A stretch of 64,000 nt of DNA from Anaerolineae bacterium (GCA_015490995.1 WFWT01000112.1:1-64000); one strand, 5' to 3'. Positions 8,661-17,788 are shown, counted from the stretch's first letter. Notes: a model not told the origin generated them from the letters alone. Program-made: numbers and translations.

Positions 8661-8716
8661 CCCCTGACCCTTCACCCACCCTAATCCCATCGTTCCCGGG
8701 CAAATATCACACACGT

Positions 8717-9247
8717 TTACTCGGTTGTGGCATGACCATTGCGCCTGGGACAGAAATGACCTTGCGGGTCGATGGGTTCGCCGCACATAGGACATGTGGG
8801 ACGGCCGGCGGCTACCACGTTCAACGCGTGCTCACTCAACGCGGCCATCTGCCGTCGGGTAGCCCAAAAACGCACTACCAGGACCTCATCCTCACCGTTT
8901 CCTTCGCCCTGTTGTCGCCACGCTTCGGCGACAATCACTACGCGATCCGTACGCTCGTCGTACCCTAATCCGAGCTGAGAGACTCGATAACGGGTGTCTA
9001 ACGGCTCCTTCAGCTCCAAGTCCACTGGTTCTTCCGCCCATTCCTCTGCATCACGTTCCTGAGCCAAGCGTTCCAGCAATTCCTGTATGCCAATAGCCAG
9101 TGCATATGCGTGCTCTTTCTCAATAATAAGGCTGATCAGGCGATTTCCCTGGCTGCCTTGTAGAAAAAAGGTACGTCGTCCCGGTGGGCCCACCGTGCCC
9201 ACCGTGATATGTGTTACCGGGTTGAGATCAAGCACCTCATAAGGCAT
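8717..9247 (-). CDS. DUF3090 family protein with C-terminal zinc ribbon
   Basis: A 176-residue protein starting LDLNPVTHITVGTVG, the characteristic opening of DUF3090. The following GxPGxRTFFLQG stretch is also typical. The C-terminus has CPMCGEPIDPQGHFCPRRNGH, a CxxC...CxxxxxH set able to bind one metal. Function is not established for the family. It starts 11 bp downstream of the phosphatase stop and is followed by the kinase-like gene, so the three are one transcription unit. ATG 9247 was chosen because homologues begin there; the in-frame upstream stretch overlaps the phosphatase. Confidence 0.8.
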   Translation of the reverse strand: MPYEVLDLNPVTHITVGTVGPPGRRTFFLQGSQGNRLISLIIEKEHAYALAIGIQELLERLAQERDAEEWAEEPVDLELKEPLDTRYRVSQLGLGYDERTDRVVIVAEAWRQQGEGNGEDEVLVVRFWATRRQMAALSEHALNVVAAGRPTCPMCGEPIDPQGHFCPRRNGHATTE

Positions 9248-9258
9248 GACGACTCCAC

Positions 9259-9930
9259 CTATACCTGCTCGGTGGTCACAGTGGAGGCCTTCTGTTGCGC
9301 ACCCTCTTCTGCTTTGGGTCGCGGCACCCATACTGGCCCGTCATCGTTCAGACGAACCAGACGAGGGCCCTCTTCGCCCAGATGCAGAATCGTCACCGAA
9401 GCCGGAGAGATGACCAGGCGTTGATACAAATCCAAGGGTAACCCGAGGTAATACGCCACAGCCAGACGGATTACGTCCGCATGAGTCACGACCGCGACCA
9501 CGTCATACTCTCCCGGATGTGTGGCCGCAATATCTTCCAGCACTCGTACCACTCGATGTTGTACTTCGTACAATGCCTCACCCTCGGGAAAGCGCACCCG
9601 ACTGGGAAATCGTTGCACTAACGGCCATAAAGGTGTCTTTTTCAAGTCTTCAAAGGCTTGCCCTTCCCAACGCCCATAGCGTACTTCGCCCAGGTCCTCA
9701 CGCACCCGTAAGGGCACTTGCTGTGCTTCTGCAATGGCTTGGGCTGTTTCCCGCGCGCGTTCAAGTGGACTCGTGTACACCGCAGCCAGGGACACGTGGG
9801 CTAAACGGCGGGCTAATCCTGCTGCCTGTTCCCGGCCCCGCGTGTTAAGGTGCACTCCTGGCATCCACCCGGCTAACCGTTTGCCCACCAAGTCATTCAA
9901 TGCATGTCGAATTAGGATCAGTGTCGTCAT
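9259..9930 (-). CDS. Histidine phosphatase, MSMEG_4193-type putative phosphomutase
   Basis: A 223-residue member of the phosphoglycerate-mutase-like histidine phosphatase superfamily. Catalytic motifs are LIRHA near the N-terminus (phospho-accepting His8; the usual RHG is RHA), TSPLERARETA, EVRYGRWEG and VVTHADVIR with the second His. In actinobacteria the MSMEG_4193 subgroup lies beside DUF3090 and SCO1664-family genes, exactly as here. It could act on a phosphosugar or inositol phosphate, but substrate is unknown. It is the first gene of the trio. Confidence 0.85.
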   Translation of the reverse strand: MTTLILIRHALNDLVGKRLAGWMPGVHLNTRGREQAAGLARRLAHVSLAAVYTSPLERARETAQAIAEAQQVPLRVREDLGEVRYGRWEGQAFEDLKKTPLWPLVQRFPSRVRFPEGEALYEVQHRVVRVLEDIAATHPGEYDVVAVVTHADVIRLAVAYYLGLPLDLYQRLVISPASVTILHLGEEGPRLVRLNDDGPVWVPRPKAEEGAQQKASTVTTEQV

Positions 9931-10014
9931 GTGCTATCCTTCCGGTGCTCATCCTATACGCTTCCGGCACGGTTATTCTACCGTAAGGCCTCTCTTCGAC
10001 CAAGCAACACGGTA

Positions 10015-10284
10015 ATGCGGCGAGTTAACAAACCGAGAGCAGCCATTAGACCTTTGGAGATCTATCGAGGCAACTATTCGGCCTACTTGCGTCAGCGCGA
10101 GGAGCGCTTCCAGGCCCGACTCAGACAGTGGGAACAACAACAGGAATACATTCACCGCTTAACGGTGGAAGAAGCCCATACCCTCTTAGGGCGATTTCTG
10201 TTCCGGGGCGAAGAGGAGTTTAAGCGGGTTAGCGAGTTGAGGAGTAACCCAATTAATGCCCGGCACGGCCAACAAATACGTTAG
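10015..10284 (+). pseudogene. Probable remnant of an ABC-F ATPase linker region
   Basis: An open stretch of about 90 codons whose centre closely resembles the interdomain linker of ABC-F proteins (Uup/YdiF type). It shows the GNYSAYL motif followed by a Glu/Arg/Gln-rich helix ending in QQQEYI. No Walker A, signature or Walker B is present, and the sequence on both sides loses similarity. The frame is open only to 10284. No convincing ribosome binding site precedes ATG 10015. The simplest reading is a decayed fragment left by deletion; a short genuine coiled-coil protein is the alternative. Confidence 0.4.
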
Positions 10285-10349
10285 CCACAACCGGAGAACG
10301 ATGGAGGGACCACCAACACAGGGCCTGCCCCTGGCTAGAAGCCTGCGCT

Positions 10350-11222
10350 TTATCCATCTAGGGTTAAGGGTTCTCCGAGAAAGCGTTCGAACGCGTTGAG
10401 CACGTTACGCAAGAGCACCGCCGTGGTAACAGGGCCTGTCCCCCCGGGCACAGGTGTGATCTTAGCAGCCACTTCCACAGCCGTGGCAAAGTCTACATCC
10501 CCTACCAGGTTGTCTCCCACGGGATTGGTGCCGAAATCCACCACCACCGCGCCCGGCTTGAGCATCTCCCCGGTGATCAGACCGGGGCGCCCCACTGCTA
10601 CGCACAGGATATCGGCTCGCCGAGTCACCGCGGCCAAATCCCGCGTCCTGGAATGGCAGACGGTCACCGTGGCGTGTCGGTTTAACAGGAGCAGCGCCAT
10701 CGGTTTGCCTACAATATTAGAGCGCCCCACCACTACCGCCTCAGCTCCCCTGAGGGGCACATCGTACGCTTCCAGAAGTAACAATCCGCCCAGCGGGGTT
10801 GCCGGTATAAAACGGGGCGTGCCCAAGAAATGGTATCCCGCATTCAAAGGGTGCACCCCATCCACATCCTTATTCGGATCCAACAAACTCACCAATCGCT
10901 CCCCGTCGATGTGTGACGGATACGGTTCTTGAAGGATAATACCGTGCACGTCTGCATCCTGGTTCAAGGACCGCACGATTTCCTCAAACGTTGCTTGAGA
11001 AACGTCGGCCGGAAGAACCACTACCCGCGGGGTTATGCCTACTTTTTCTGCTGCCTTCGAGAGAGTGTTAGCGTACCATACCGAAGCCGGATCATCGCCC
11101 GCCCGTACAATCGCCAGTCCCGGCCCACGGCCATACTTAGCCTGTAACACCTCAACGCGCTCCCGGATGTGCTCCCGGATGCGTTTACTGATGGGTCCCC
11201 CCCGCATCAGTTCTGCAGTCAT
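10350..11222 (-). CDS. folD: FolD-family methylenetetrahydrofolate dehydrogenase
   Basis: A 290-residue NADP-dependent methylene-THF dehydrogenase. The NAD(P) domain has VVVGRSNIVGKP, and the substrate domain keeps Tyr50, the Gln of LQEP and the KDVDG aspartate. The lysine required for the cyclohydrolase half-reaction (Lys54 in E. coli) is Leu54: the segment reads YANTLSK where YVxxK is expected. On established mutational work, loss of this Lys abolishes cyclohydrolase activity while dehydrogenase can persist. The gene directly upstream encodes a separate FchA-type cyclohydrolase, which would supply the missing step. ATG 11222 has GGGGAGAG upstream. The pair is separated by about 60 bp and is probably one operon. 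Confidence 0.9.
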   Translation of the reverse strand: MTAELMRGGPISKRIREHIRERVEVLQAKYGRGPGLAIVRAGDDPASVWYANTLSKAAEKVGITPRVVVLPADVSQATFEEIVRSLNQDADVHGIILQEPYPSHIDGERLVSLLDPNKDVDGVHPLNAGYHFLGTPRFIPATPLGGLLLLEAYDVPLRGAEAVVVGRSNIVGKPMALLLLNRHATVTVCHSRTRDLAAVTRRADILCVAVGRPGLITGEMLKPGAVVVDFGTNPVGDNLVGDVDFATAVEVAAKITPVPGGTGPVTTAVLLRNVLNAFERFLGEPLTLDG

Positions 11223-11281
11223 AGAACTCTCTCCCCTGTACGCCGTGTTTATCCAAATCTCAACAGGAATCAACGGCCGGG

Positions 11282-11908
11282 CTATTGCTGTCGCGACGTC
11301 AGAGCGTTTTCCAGGGCCTCCCGCACCTCCTGAGCCGCGCGCAACAGCGTGTCCAGCTGTGCACCCTTATCCCGGACGAAAACGTCGTCCTTAATGTACT
11401 TTAGGTTGACGTTCACGTTGTCCCCCGCGCCGAGCAGGCCGGCATGAGCAAGGATGCCGGCTACAGAAGCATCGCTAACCACGTTAGGATTGCCCTTTTC
11501 TGCAGCTATCACGGCTAATCGCATCACTTCAAGGCAGGCTTCCATCACCTGCAACGGCACCTGGGCTGCTGCTTTCAGTGCCTCTTGCAAGGCGACGCGG
11601 CGTGCCGTCTTTTCTTCAGGTGTGGCCTTCGGCAGGCGGTAGGCTGCGCTCACCCGCCCGAATGCTTCAGCATCTGCATCAGCAAGGGCCAGGAGCTCTT
11701 CCCGTAACGCCTCACTGCGTTGCAAAACCTCTTTGAGGGTCGCCTCCACAGTGGCAAACCGGGGTTTGCCAATAGTCAGGTGGCACACCATGCTAACCAG
11801 CGCGGCTCCCTGCGCACCGGTAATGGCCGCCGCGGCGCCACCTCCTGGTGTTGGCTCACCGGAAGCCAACCGATCCAGATAATCTTTTAACGTCCACTCC
11901 GCGAACAT
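11282..11908 (-). CDS. fchA: FchA-type methenyltetrahydrofolate cyclohydrolase
   Basis: A 208-residue all-helical protein of the formiminotransferase-cyclodeaminase family. It begins with the family's WTLKDYLDRLASGEPTPGGG segment and contains SMVCHLTIGKP and the NPNVVSDA stretch. In one-carbon metabolism, members without the formiminotransferase domain (FchA) convert methenyl-THF to formyl-THF. Being adjacent to a FolD that lacks the cyclohydrolase Lys strongly supports that role over histidine degradation; no hut genes are nearby. ATG 11908 follows GAGGGGG. It is the first gene of the fchA-folD unit. Confidence 0.87.
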   Translation of the reverse strand: MFAEWTLKDYLDRLASGEPTPGGGAAAAITGAQGAALVSMVCHLTIGKPRFATVEATLKEVLQRSEALREELLALADADAEAFGRVSAAYRLPKATPEEKTARRVALQEALKAAAQVPLQVMEACLEVMRLAVIAAEKGNPNVVSDASVAGILAHAGLLGAGDNVNVNLKYIKDDVFVRDKGAQLDTLLRAAQEVREALENALTSRQQ

Positions 11909-11965
11909 GATGTTCCCCCTCACTTGTGGTGTGGATCATTCAACAGTCACGTTCGTCACACTACG

Positions 11966-13267
11966 TCAATCCGGGTCCAGAATCTGTATTTGCTCAGGAT
12001 CTGTAACCACGATCTCCAACGCGCCTCGATAGCGTTTAATCAACCCCCGCACGCGTACCCGGTGCCCCTGGAACCACTCAGCAGGGGGCTCCGGGAATTT
12101 ATCATAGTCGCGGGCAAAGATAACCACGCTTAACTCCTCCTTGCGGCGACTAAAGTCCAGGAAGGTCACCCGACCGGTGTCATATGTACGGACGATGCGT
12201 CCTTCTACGATAACTTCCTGTCCTAAATACGCCTCGGCTTCCTCCGGTGCAATGACGGGTATCTCTCCGCCTCCCGGTCGGATCGGCGTAGCTTCTTGCC
12301 AATCACGTTCTATGACTTGCATCACCTGTGCAATAAGACGATCATCGTTGACGATAATGCCCAGCTCCCGATTGAAGTCCAGGGATGTCATGGTCAGGTT
12401 CATGGACCCGATGAGCGCGCGCCGACCATCCACCACGATGATCTTCGCGTGCACCCGCGGGGAATCCAGGTACGCGACTTGTGCGCCCGCTGCCACCAGC
12501 TCCTGCACGTGAGCAGCTTCATCGGTTTCCCGAGGGGTAGGTGACGGCCGAATCAAGCGTACCTTAACACCTCGCCGCGCGGCTGCAACCAGTGCGGCCA
12601 CTACCTCATCATCTGCAGAGTCTGCTTGTTCCAGGTCCAGCGTCTCCATGGCAGTGTTAATCAAGGTGAGGATAGTTTCGCGAGCGTTGATGGGACTCCA
12701 GACAAGAAGGGGCTGAGTGGGCAGGTCCGGCGTCTCTCGCTGCCAGTCCGCTTCAAATACCGTCTGCATTTCCCGGATCAAGGCCGGTTGGGAGAAGATC
12801 ACGCCGTACTCCCGGTTGCGCCTAAACGAGGAAGGGGTGAAGTTCATGGTGGTGATAACACCCACCCGGTTATCAACCACAATGCTTTTCTGATGCGTGT
12901 ACCGGAAAACAGGATTAGCCGCTTTGACAATTACCCCTGCCCGCTGCAAACGTCGGGCCATGGCCGCGTTGGCCTTGCCCCCTCCGAAAGGCTCCATCTC
13001 CATCAACACCCGTACCCGTACCCCGCGAGCCGCGGCCCGTGCCAGGGCATCTGCCACTTCCTCATCCGTGAAGAGATAAATGGTCATATCAATACTTTCT
13101 TGAGCCCGGTCCAATACCTGCAGGATAGGTGCTCGCCCGTCATCCGGTTGAATAAAGAGGGTAAACGTGTCTTCCGCGGGTACAGGTGTTGTGGCCTGAC
13201 AGGCTACGATTAAAAGGGCCAGCAACAACCCTACACCCCAGGCCACCCACCGCATGCGACCGTGCAT
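11966..13267 (-). CDS. Phospholipase-D-like lipoprotein with two HKD motifs and C-terminal OB-like domain
   Basis: A 433-residue exported lipoprotein: an N-terminal hydrophobic segment ends in IVAC (lipobox, Cys near residue 23). Two HKD half-sites follow, THQKSIVVD (about residue 125) and VHAKIIVVD (about 275), each with the downstream N/T-rich motif (MNFTPSS, MNLTMTS). The two halves form one active site, as in PLD-family nucleases or phospholipases. The last ~90 residues (VIVEGRIVRTYDTGRVTFLDF and onward) look like an OB-fold nucleic-acid-binding domain, which favours an extracellular nuclease. ATG 13267 has GGAGGG upstream. Family call is secure, substrate is not. Confidence 0.85.
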   Translation of the reverse strand: MHGRMRWVAWGVGLLLALLIVACQATTPVPAEDTFTLFIQPDDGRAPILQVLDRAQESIDMTIYLFTDEEVADALARAAARGVRVRVLMEMEPFGGGKANAAMARRLQRAGVIVKAANPVFRYTHQKSIVVDNRVGVITTMNFTPSSFRRNREYGVIFSQPALIREMQTVFEADWQRETPDLPTQPLLVWSPINARETILTLINTAMETLDLEQADSADDEVVAALVAAARRGVKVRLIRPSPTPRETDEAAHVQELVAAGAQVAYLDSPRVHAKIIVVDGRRALIGSMNLTMTSLDFNRELGIIVNDDRLIAQVMQVIERDWQEATPIRPGGGEIPVIAPEEAEAYLGQEVIVEGRIVRTYDTGRVTFLDFSRRKEELSVVIFARDYDKFPEPPAEWFQGHRVRVRGLIKRYRGALEIVVTDPEQIQILDPD

Positions 13268-13339
13268 CTTGTTACCCTCCTCAGGACTTATTATTCCGGA
13301 TGATGCAAGACTTATCGCGCTGGCTTACCGCCCTATACT

Positions 13340-14374
13340 TTACCCTTTCACTGCTTGCTCAAACACGTCCAGGGCTTCTTCGATATCGGTCGCTTCAATG
13401 CCATAATGGGTTACGGCACGAATGCGGTAAGGTCCAACCGGCAGCACCAGCACTCCTGCCTCACGGGCCCGATCAACAATCTCTTGGGCAGTATAACCGT
13501 TCACCACATCAAAATACACGATGTTGGTGTACACACGCTCAACGTCAATCGCATAACCGTCGATTTGAGCCAATCCCTCAGCTAACCGACGTGCATTGGC
13601 ATGATCATCGGCCAAGCGCTCGACCATCTCCGTTAATGCTACAATACCTGCAGCAGCAATTATCCCGGCTTGCCGCATGCCACCCCCCAGCACTTTACGG
13701 GCCCGCCGCGCTTCCTCGATGAACTCACGGGAACCACAGACTACAGAACCCACCGGCGCGCTCAGGCCTTTGCTGAGGCAGAAAGTCACAGAATCCACCG
13801 GAGCGACCAGTTCCTTCACATCGACCCCCAGGGCAATAGCCGCGTTGAAAATACGTGCCCCGTCCATGTGGACCTTCAGGCCATAACGGTGAGCCAGATC
13901 AGTAGCCGCTCGGATGTATTCCGTGGAAAGGGGAGCGCCATAACACCGATTGTGGGTATTTTCCAAAATCAGAAGACGGGAACGGGGAAAATGAACGTTA
14001 TCCGGCCGAATGGCGGCTTCCACTTGTGCCAGGTCCAAGGTGCCGTCCGGGCTGTTGGGTAACACCCTAGGATGTACACCGCCCAAGGAAGCCATTCCCC
14101 CTTGCTCGTACAAGTATGTGTGGGAGAGATCCCCTACAATGGCCTCATCACCACGGCCACAGTGGGCCAAAATGGAAACCAGATTTCCCTGGGTGCCCGA
14201 TGTGACTAAGAGTGCGGCTTCCTTGCCCATCATAGCCGCCGCCATCTCTTGTAAACGGTTGACGGTGGGATCCTCACCGAACACATCATCACCGACCACG
14301 GCTTCCGCCATGGCGCGACGCATGGCTGGCGTGGGCTGCGTGACCGTATCAGAACGCAAATCGATAAGGCGCAT
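13340..14374 (-). CDS. ltaE: Low-specificity L-threonine aldolase
   Basis: PLP-dependent aldolase splitting threonine/allo-threonine to glycine and acetaldehyde. The N-terminal [13 protein letters not shown] is the hallmark of the family. The PLP lysine is in [12 protein letters not shown], and the cofactor-ring region is [10 protein letters not shown]. At 344 residues the length is normal. The start ATG 14374 has GAGGAGG upstream. The neighbours fchA/folD use the glycine/one-carbon network, so a link is plausible. Confidence 0.93.
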   Translation of the reverse strand: MRLIDLRSDTVTQPTPAMRRAMAEAVVGDDVFGEDPTVNRLQEMAAAMMGKEAALLVTSGTQGNLVSILAHCGRGDEAIVGDLSHTYLYEQGGMASLGGVHPRVLPNSPDGTLDLAQVEAAIRPDNVHFPRSRLLILENTHNRCYGAPLSTEYIRAATDLAHRYGLKVHMDGARIFNAAIALGVDVKELVAPVDSVTFCLSKGLSAPVGSVVCGSREFIEEARRARKVLGGGMRQAGIIAAAGIVALTEMVERLADDHANARRLAEGLAQIDGYAIDVERVYTNIVYFDVVNGYTAQEIVDRAREAGVLVLPVGPYRIRAVTHYGIEATDIEEALDVFEQAVKG

Positions 14375-14431
14375 GGCGTCCTCCTCCTCACGTCAGATGT
14401 ACACACACCGCCAACCACCGACTTCAATACT

Positions 14432-15247
14432 TCAATATTTACGGACAATAGCCCGATACGCCGCCGGTTCTCGATGCTGGATGAGTTGCAGCTTTTCACG
14501 CGCTTCCCGCACTACATCCAGGTCAACGGTTGCCAGGGCATAACCTTCCGCGGCTTCATCAATAACTGTATGAAGCTCCCCATAAGGGCCGGCAATCAAA
14601 CTACCCCCACAAAACCGGTAGGACGGCTCTTCTCCAACCCGGTTGGTCGCCGCGACCACTACGGAATTTTCCAGAGCACGAGCGCGATTCAACACCTGCC
14701 ACATTTCCTTAAACTCCTCCTCCCAAGCCGCGGCCACGACCACCAATTCGGCACCTTCTAGGACTAGAGAGCGAACGGCCTCCGGAAAAGCCAGGTCCCA
14801 CCCTGCCAACACGCCAACAAGGCCAAAGGCCGTCTCAAAGATGGGAAAGCGATACCCCGCGCGGAAGATGATACGCTCCTCCCCGCGCAGATGAACCTTG
14901 TGATACACACCTACCAGGTCTCCTTCAGGGCCTACCATGACCACAGAGTCATAAAGTACCGTCTCCACTTTCGCCCGGGTAGGCATGCCAAACACTAGAT
15001 ACACGTTGAAGTCTGCCGCATCCTTTGCCAAAAGCTGCACCGTAGGGCCAGGTACGAGCTCCGCCAAGTCCGTGAACCGCAGACCACACTCGTATCCAGT
15101 CGTCACTAGTTCTGGAAAGACGATCATGTCGACTTTCTCAGTAGTACAAATCCGCTCCACCATGTCACCAATGCGGCGCAGATTCGCGGCAGGATCGTTC
15201 AACTCAGGCGCCAATTGGACCAAGGCGATCGTCACTTCTCGGGCCAT
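14432..15247 (-). CDS. Carbon-nitrogen hydrolase (nitrilase) homologue lacking the catalytic Cys
   Basis: A 271-residue nitrilase-superfamily protein. The catalytic Glu (FPELVTTGY, Glu46) and Lys (YHKVHL, Lys117) are present. The nucleophile elbow, usually GVxICYDxxFPE, reads GVLAGWDLAFPE, so the Cys is Gly149. The underlying codons (GTG TTG GCA GGG TGG GAC) show no ambiguity. Without Cys the fold cannot use the normal thioester mechanism. It may be a non-catalytic binding or regulatory homologue. ATG 15247 follows GGGAGG. Confidence 0.85.
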   Translation of the reverse strand: MAREVTIALVQLAPELNDPAANLRRIGDMVERICTTEKVDMIVFPELVTTGYECGLRFTDLAELVPGPTVQLLAKDAADFNVYLVFGMPTRAKVETVLYDSVVMVGPEGDLVGVYHKVHLRGEERIIFRAGYRFPIFETAFGLVGVLAGWDLAFPEAVRSLVLEGAELVVVAAAWEEEFKEMWQVLNRARALENSVVVAATNRVGEEPSYRFCGGSLIAGPYGELHTVIDEAAEGYALATVDLDVVREAREKLQLIQHREPAAYRAIVRKY

Positions 15248-15291
15248 GGTTCCTCCCAGTGGATGGAATATATCGCTGGCCCCGGGAGCAT

Positions 15292-15927
15292 TCAGCGCTC
15301 GTTGGCGCTACTCTCCCGCCGTTGTTGTTGCCAGTACTTTACAACCTGATCCCACTCTTCTGGGGTGTTGGCATTCCAGAAAGAACGCAAGGCCGGGTCA
15401 ACACTGCGCAATACATCATCGTCAATGTATCGAACTCGCACCGTAGGCAAGAAGCTGATGACGCGTCGCATTCCTCTTCGAATTGCGGCTTCCACCGCTG
15501 GCAAGCACACTTCGCGTCGATATACCGCGTGGAGGGGCTCCTCCCGGCCACCCACGCGCGGCATAACCACATCCACATCGGCACGATGAGCCAACAAGAA
15601 GCGCAAAACGTCGGGGGTCACAAAGGGCATATCACAAGCCAACACAATCACCCAGGGACGAGAGGCAGCTGCTAACGCGGCGTGCACCCCGGCCAGGGGC
15701 CCTACATCCGGATACCGATCGGTTACCAGGGGAACGTCCAGGAATGCATAAGAATCCGGTGTGCGGGTGACCACCAGGACCTCCTCGGCAAGGGATTGGG
15801 CTACCGACACAATGTGGGCAATCAAGGGGCGATCGCCCAGGGGAAGCAAGGCCTTATTACGCCCCATGCGGCGACTTTGTCCCCCGGCGAGGATGGCTAC
15901 GGCCACCGATGCGTCCTGTCCACTCAT
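15292..15927 (-). CDS. mobA: Molybdenum cofactor guanylyltransferase MobA
   Basis: A 211-residue GT-A-fold nucleotidyltransferase with the signature LAGGQSRRMGRNKALL at the N-terminus, the DVGPLAGVHAAL segment and CDMPFV (metal-binding Asp). It attaches GMP to molybdopterin to make the guanine dinucleotide cofactor. It lies 44 bp upstream of the nitrilase-like gene on the same strand. A modABC transporter and a molybdopterin/tungsten aldehyde oxidoreductase occur later in the window. Specificity for GTP over CTP (MocA) is likely but not proven by sequence. Confidence 0.88.
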   Translation of the reverse strand: MSGQDASVAVAILAGGQSRRMGRNKALLPLGDRPLIAHIVSVAQSLAEEVLVVTRTPDSYAFLDVPLVTDRYPDVGPLAGVHAALAAASRPWVIVLACDMPFVTPDVLRFLLAHRADVDVVMPRVGGREEPLHAVYRREVCLPAVEAAIRRGMRRVISFLPTVRVRYIDDDVLRSVDPALRSFWNANTPEEWDQVVKYWQQQRRESSANER

Positions 15928-16033
15928 GGTTTCATGCCCTCATTGCCCCTACATCTTACCTGTTCCTACAAAGGGGGAGCAAACTGGCGTAAGGTATATG
16001 GCTTCCAGCACACCACACCGGCAGCCGGGAAAA

Positions 16034-16067
16034 CAAAAAAACACGCCCGGTACGATGCCGGGCGTGT
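16034..16067 (-). terminator. Intrinsic terminator after acpP
   Basis: On the minus strand ACACGCCCGG pairs with CCGGGCGTGT (16041-16050 with 16058-16067) and is followed by a seven-T run interrupted by one G. It lies about 45 bp downstream of the acpP stop. Confidence 0.9.
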
Positions 16068-16113
16068 GCCGTAAAACCCCTCTACCCCACGCGCTGTTCA
16101 GAGGGCCAAAGGA

Positions 16114-16359
16114 TCATTCCTCCTGCATGCGCTGTTCAATGAAAGCGACAGCTTCGCCCACGGTGGTGATTTTCTGGGCCTCTTCGTCGGAAATCTCCCC
16201 GCCGAATTCGTCCTCAAAGGCCATGATAAGCTCGACCAAGTCCAAAGAATCAGCTTCCAAATCCTCCCGGAAGCGCGCTTCAGGCGTGACCTTGTCCGGA
16301 TCCACGCCCAATTGCTCGACGATAATGTTCTTCACCCGCTCAAACACTTCCGACGACAT
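16114..16359 (-). CDS. acpP: Acyl carrier protein
   Basis: An 81-residue acidic four-helix carrier. The phosphopantetheine Ser is in [10 protein letters not shown] (DSL motif, about residue 38). The rest matches bacterial AcpP. It has its own sigma-70 promoter and terminator, so it is a monocistronic gene. It is divergent from the isoprenoid genes idi2 and the polyprenyl synthase. Confidence 0.96.
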   Translation of the reverse strand: MSSEVFERVKNIIVEQLGVDPDKVTPEARFREDLEADSLDLVELIMAFEDEFGGEISDEEAQKITTVGEAVAFIEQRMQEE

Positions 16360-16450
16360 TGGTTGCCTCCTCTACTCCGAGAGTTGATATCTCGCCACCA
16401 CCGTTCGGGAGTATCAGGGGATGTCCACCTTCTCCCGTACACCGCAGCCG

Positions 16451-16479
16451 ATTGTAGCTAAGGCCTCGGGGTTTGTCAA
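16451..16479 (-). promoter_or_regulatory. Near-consensus sigma-70 promoter of acpP
   Basis: On the minus strand a perfect TTGACA (16474-16479) is 17 nt from TACAAT (16451-16456), five of six consensus. It is the strongest promoter in the window by eye, in line with the high demand for ACP. Confidence 0.88.
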
Positions 16480-16732
16480 TGCCCTTTACCCCTTCGTCTT
16501 TGACAACTCCCGTTTCCCCCGCTAACATGGAAGCGCCACTTTAAATGTCAAGTTCAGCCTGGGAAGGCCCTTCTTCCCAACACCAAAGTCCTCACCATCG
16601 GGGCCCAGGCTTATGTCCAGGAAAATAAAACACACGACACCCTGCAGGGTTGCGGTTGGAGTTGGGGCCACCAAGATGGTCCTGAGCACTGCCCCCGAAT
16701 GTAGCCGGGATACCAGGTAACAGGAGCGGACC

Positions 16733-17788
16733 TTGAGCGTACATGTGACCCGTAAAGCGGATCACATTCGTATTAACCTGGCGGAGGATGTTCAGTTCCC
16801 TCGGTTGCGCTCAGGATTCGAACGGTATCACCTGGTCCACCGGGCCCTGCCTGAAGTGAACTTGCAGGACGTGAACCTCACCACGGAACTTTTCGGCAAG
16901 TCCCTAACCGCGCCTTTGTTGATATCCTCCATGACCGGCGGCACCCCCGAAGCAGAACGTATCAACCTACGCCTGGCCGAAGCAGCTCAGCTTAAAGGTA
17001 TCGCTATGGGCCTCGGCAGCCAGCGCGTAGCGTTGGAACATCCCGAACAAGCAATCACCTTCCAGGTACGACGGGTTGCTCCCGACATTCTCCTCTTCGC
17101 CAACTTAGGCGCGGTCCAGCTTAACTATGGGTACACCGTGGACCACTGTCGCCGAGCCGTCGAAATGGTGGAAGCCGATGCGTTGATCCTACACTTGAAC
17201 CCCCTTCAAGAAGCACTCCAGCCGGATGGAAACTGGAACTGGCAAGGCCTGCTGGATAAAATCGCCACCGTATGCCGGACTATCGAAGTGCCGGTCATCG
17301 TGAAAGAAGTCGGCTGGGGCATTTCTGGTGAAATCGCCCAGGCACTCGTTGAAGCCGGCGTTGCAGCCATTGATGTCGCCGGAGCCGGTGGCACCTCGTG
17401 GAGTGAAGTGGAATATCACCGTGCCCCCGACCCCCACTGGCGGCGTTTAGCCAAAGCCTTCGCCGACTGGGGATTGCCTACAGCATTGGCTCTCCAACAA
17501 GTGCGTCGAGCTATTGGTTCACGCGTGCCTGTCTTTGCCTCCGGTGGCATTCGCACAGGTATTGAAGCGGTCAAAGCTCTGGCCATGGGAGCGGATTTGG
17601 TCGGCATGGCCTCACCGTTTCTTCGCGCGGCAGCTCAGAGCACAGAAGCCGTCTTGGCAGAGATCGACGACCTCGTAGCGGAGATGCGCATCGCGATGTT
17701 TGCCACCGGCGCGGCTACGTTAGAGGCCTTACGGCAGCCCGGCCGCATTCGGACCTGGAAAGCGCTCTGGGAGGAGTGTGAGCAGTGA
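16733..17788 (+). CDS. fni: Type 2 isopentenyl-diphosphate delta-isomerase
   Basis: An FMN-dependent isomerase of IPP and DMAPP, TIM-barrel, 351 residues. Family marks are the N-terminal [36 protein letters not shown] and the FMN phosphate-binding ASGGIRTG. The start is probably TTG 16733 with AGGAGCGG 4-10 nt upstream; a GTG at 16745 would remove residues before RKADHI. It is coupled to the downstream prenyl synthase by a 4-bp GTGA overlap, so precursor interconversion and chain elongation are co-expressed. Confidence 0.93.
   Translation: MSVHVTRKADHIRINLAEDVQFPRLRSGFERYHLVHRALPEVNLQDVNLTTELFGKSLTAPLLISSMTGGTPEAERINLRLAEAAQLKGIAMGLGSQRVALEHPEQAITFQVRRVAPDILLFANLGAVQLNYGYTVDHCRRAVEMVEADALILHLNPLQEALQPDGNWNWQGLLDKIATVCRTIEVPVIVKEVGWGISGEIAQALVEAGVAAIDVAGAGGTSWSEVEYHRAPDPHWRRLAKAFADWGLPTALALQQVRRAIGSRVPVFASGGIRTGIEAVKALAMGADLVGMASPFLRAAAQSTEAVLAEIDDLVAEMRIAMFATGAATLEALRQPGRIRTWKALWEECEQ

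Noticed and set aside
16801..16830. GGATTCGAACGG stretch resembling a tRNA T-loop
   Set aside because: It falls inside fni, and no acceptor or anticodon stems can be drawn around it.
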